Origin: Gonocerus acuteangulatus
Taxonomy: Eukaryota > Arthropoda > Insecta > Hemiptera > Coreidae
Assembly (NCBI GenBank): GCA_946811695.1
Contig: OX328131.1
Span: forward strand, 12,433,141-12,497,140
DNA length: 64,000 bases
Direction of reading: 5' to 3'
Below, piece by piece: positions 62,705-64,000 of this stretch; the stretch's first letter is position 1, and every line of letters starts with the position of its first letter. The position numbers and the translations under genes were made by a program. The notes under the pieces are model-generated. The model saw only the letters and a program-made list of their open reading frames with translations, was not told the origin of the DNA and searched no databases.

Positions 62705-63440
62705 AGTGTATTTTTGTTTTGATTTATTGATATTGTTGTATATATATTATTATTATTATTGAGGGTTTGATATATTTATTCTTTTGTTTCTTAAATATTT
62801 ATTGTTCACTGATTATTGAGGATTGATTTATTATATTAATTAATATTGGTTAATTAAGTAATTTTCTAATTGAAAAAAATATCTCGTTCTTAATTCTAAA
62901 TAAAATTTCATAAAATAGTACATATATCCTTAAACAAGTATAGGAGGATTTTTTTTTTACACCAAATGGAAAGAAATATGAATACTATATATACCTTTTT
63001 AGCATCAAAAAGGTTATAATATTATCTTCAATACTCTTAAAAATTTTGCATGATATGAATGAAACTATCTCTGAAAATGTGAAATTAGTAAAACGTCCAG
63101 AAGGGGGCTGGAAATACAAATTTACATTGCAATATATGAACTTAAAATCAATAATAGGCAAAAAATGATCACTACTTAATTAGCGTGGTCTAAACAATAC
63201 CAATAAAAACCATTAAAAATTACTTGTCGTGGCGAAATTATTTGCAAGTTCCGAAAGCATGGACGAAGGAAATACCGGAAAAATGGAAGTCGGACAAATT
63301 CTAAGCATTCATAAAAAGTTGTGATTCTGTCCTTCAATTTCATTTAAACAATAATCAAGAGGAAAACTAGAAATGATAAATAAAACTATTCTTTGATTAT
63401 GCCATTAGCCATTAGCGACAGACCAATATCTCTTATGTCC
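62705..63440. other. No feature recognised
   Basis: Very AT-rich DNA with no supported feature. Confidence 0.3.
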
Positions 63441-63466
63441 GCTATTGAGGAGACCAAAAATTCTTT

Positions 63467-63860
63467 CTATATATATATATATATATATATATCTGTTAGG
63501 ACTTGGTACATAGTATTCCCATATAAAACGATTAGGCAAGTTCGTTGACCAGCAATCTGGTTACCCGCAAATCTGGAGTTTACTACGGACAAAAATAATT
63601 AATATGCTTTTAACTGTCAGAATGTTTGTTATATTGTAATGAAACTCGGCATACGATGTGCTCTTCTAAAGATATCGATAAGTTGTAAATATAAACTAAA
63701 TCGGTCGATTCGGAATGAACGTTGACGCGGGAACACAATTTTTAATTTGTCCCTAGCAGCTGTGTGTATGAATGAATGTATTAAACTCGGTACATATCAA
63801 TCCCTAATAATCAGAATCAATTGTTGTAAGAAACAGCAAAAACGGGTCATTAACATTTTA
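63467..63860 (+). mobile_element. HINE-B interior fragment with (TA)n
   Basis: (TA)n at 63467-63490, then TCTGTTAGGACTTGGTACAT, AACGATTAGGCAAGTTCGTT, GACCAGCAATCTGG, ATGAAACTCGGCATACGATG and AACTAAATCGGTCGATTCGG, all HINE-B interior blocks. Termini are missing. Confidence 0.6.
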
Positions 63861-64000
63861 TGTTTCCTCTAGAACAAAATGAAAAAAAAAAAAAAATATA
63901 TATAAATTCAATAGGCTGTTCATTACAAATATAAATTAGAAAAACTAATTCTGTCTATTTTGTATTTATAGAGGTTAGTTTAAGCGCAATGCTCAGTAAT

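Overview
The window is eukaryotic nuclear DNA from an invertebrate, most likely an arthropod. It is AT-rich, full of (TA)n arrays, and has no dense coding, no operons and no ribosome binding sites. The arthropod guess is an inference from repeat style: a TACTAGCTGACCCGGC-type dispersed repeat, tRNA- and 5S-derived SINEs, Penelope-like pieces and many mobile-element fragments. No single gene fixes the taxon.

Only one intact, convincing host-type gene is visible: a 211-codon single-exon ORF at 14315-14950 encoding a calcyphosin-like four-EF-hand protein. Its calcium loops are degenerate. A probable short signal-peptide exon lies on the minus strand at 37323-37371, and a weaker exon-like stretch lies at 62451-62699. 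Almost everything else is mobile DNA in nested layers.

Main repeat classes: (1) two rolling-circle (Helentron/HINE-like) families, A and B, with different sequences but the same architecture: T-rich 5' end, a short inverted repeat displaced inward at the 3' end, a small 3' hairpin, and a (TA)n core about 100-140 bp from the 5' end. (2) Penelope-like (PLE) remnants with a GIY-YIG domain and many hammerhead-ribozyme-like motifs, several in head-to-head inverted pairs. (3) A long-TIR family with GGTAAA termini and 8-bp target duplications. Two copies have perfect duplications, and one pair of ends may bound a 5.66 kb composite that contains the calcyphosin-like gene. (4) Tigger/pogo elements with TA duplications, a hAT, mariner fragments and a Harbinger-like MITE. 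(5) Fragments of non-LTR retrotransposons. (6) SINEs with tRNA or 5S heads that share body and tail modules.

Layout: 0.3-12 kb has a Tigger, PLE and hammerhead palindromes, a 1.1 kb long-TIR element holding a 5S SINE, a 171-bp tandem repeat, HINE-A and a hAT. 12.9-18.6 kb is the candidate composite. 18.6-25.2 kb has a HINE-A with a MITE inside, a Tigger with an amplified helix-turn-helix, a 60-bp minisatellite and an amplified mariner segment. 25.2-34.8 kb has nested RC-like, pogo and HINE elements. 34.8-42.5 kb is sparser and includes the signal-peptide exon. 42.5-48.3 kb is a long-TIR element split by insertions, including two head-to-head HINE-A copies. 50.0-56.66 kb is a satellite of about 42 monomers with higher-order duplication. 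56.9-64 kb has HINE-B, SINE and LINE tails and a 59-bp minisatellite.

A recurring theme is local tandem amplification of short pieces of mobile elements, including pieces of their coding regions (18-codon Tigger and LINE units, and a mariner catalytic segment). All repeat assignments come from reading and from comparing copies within this window; no database search was possible.
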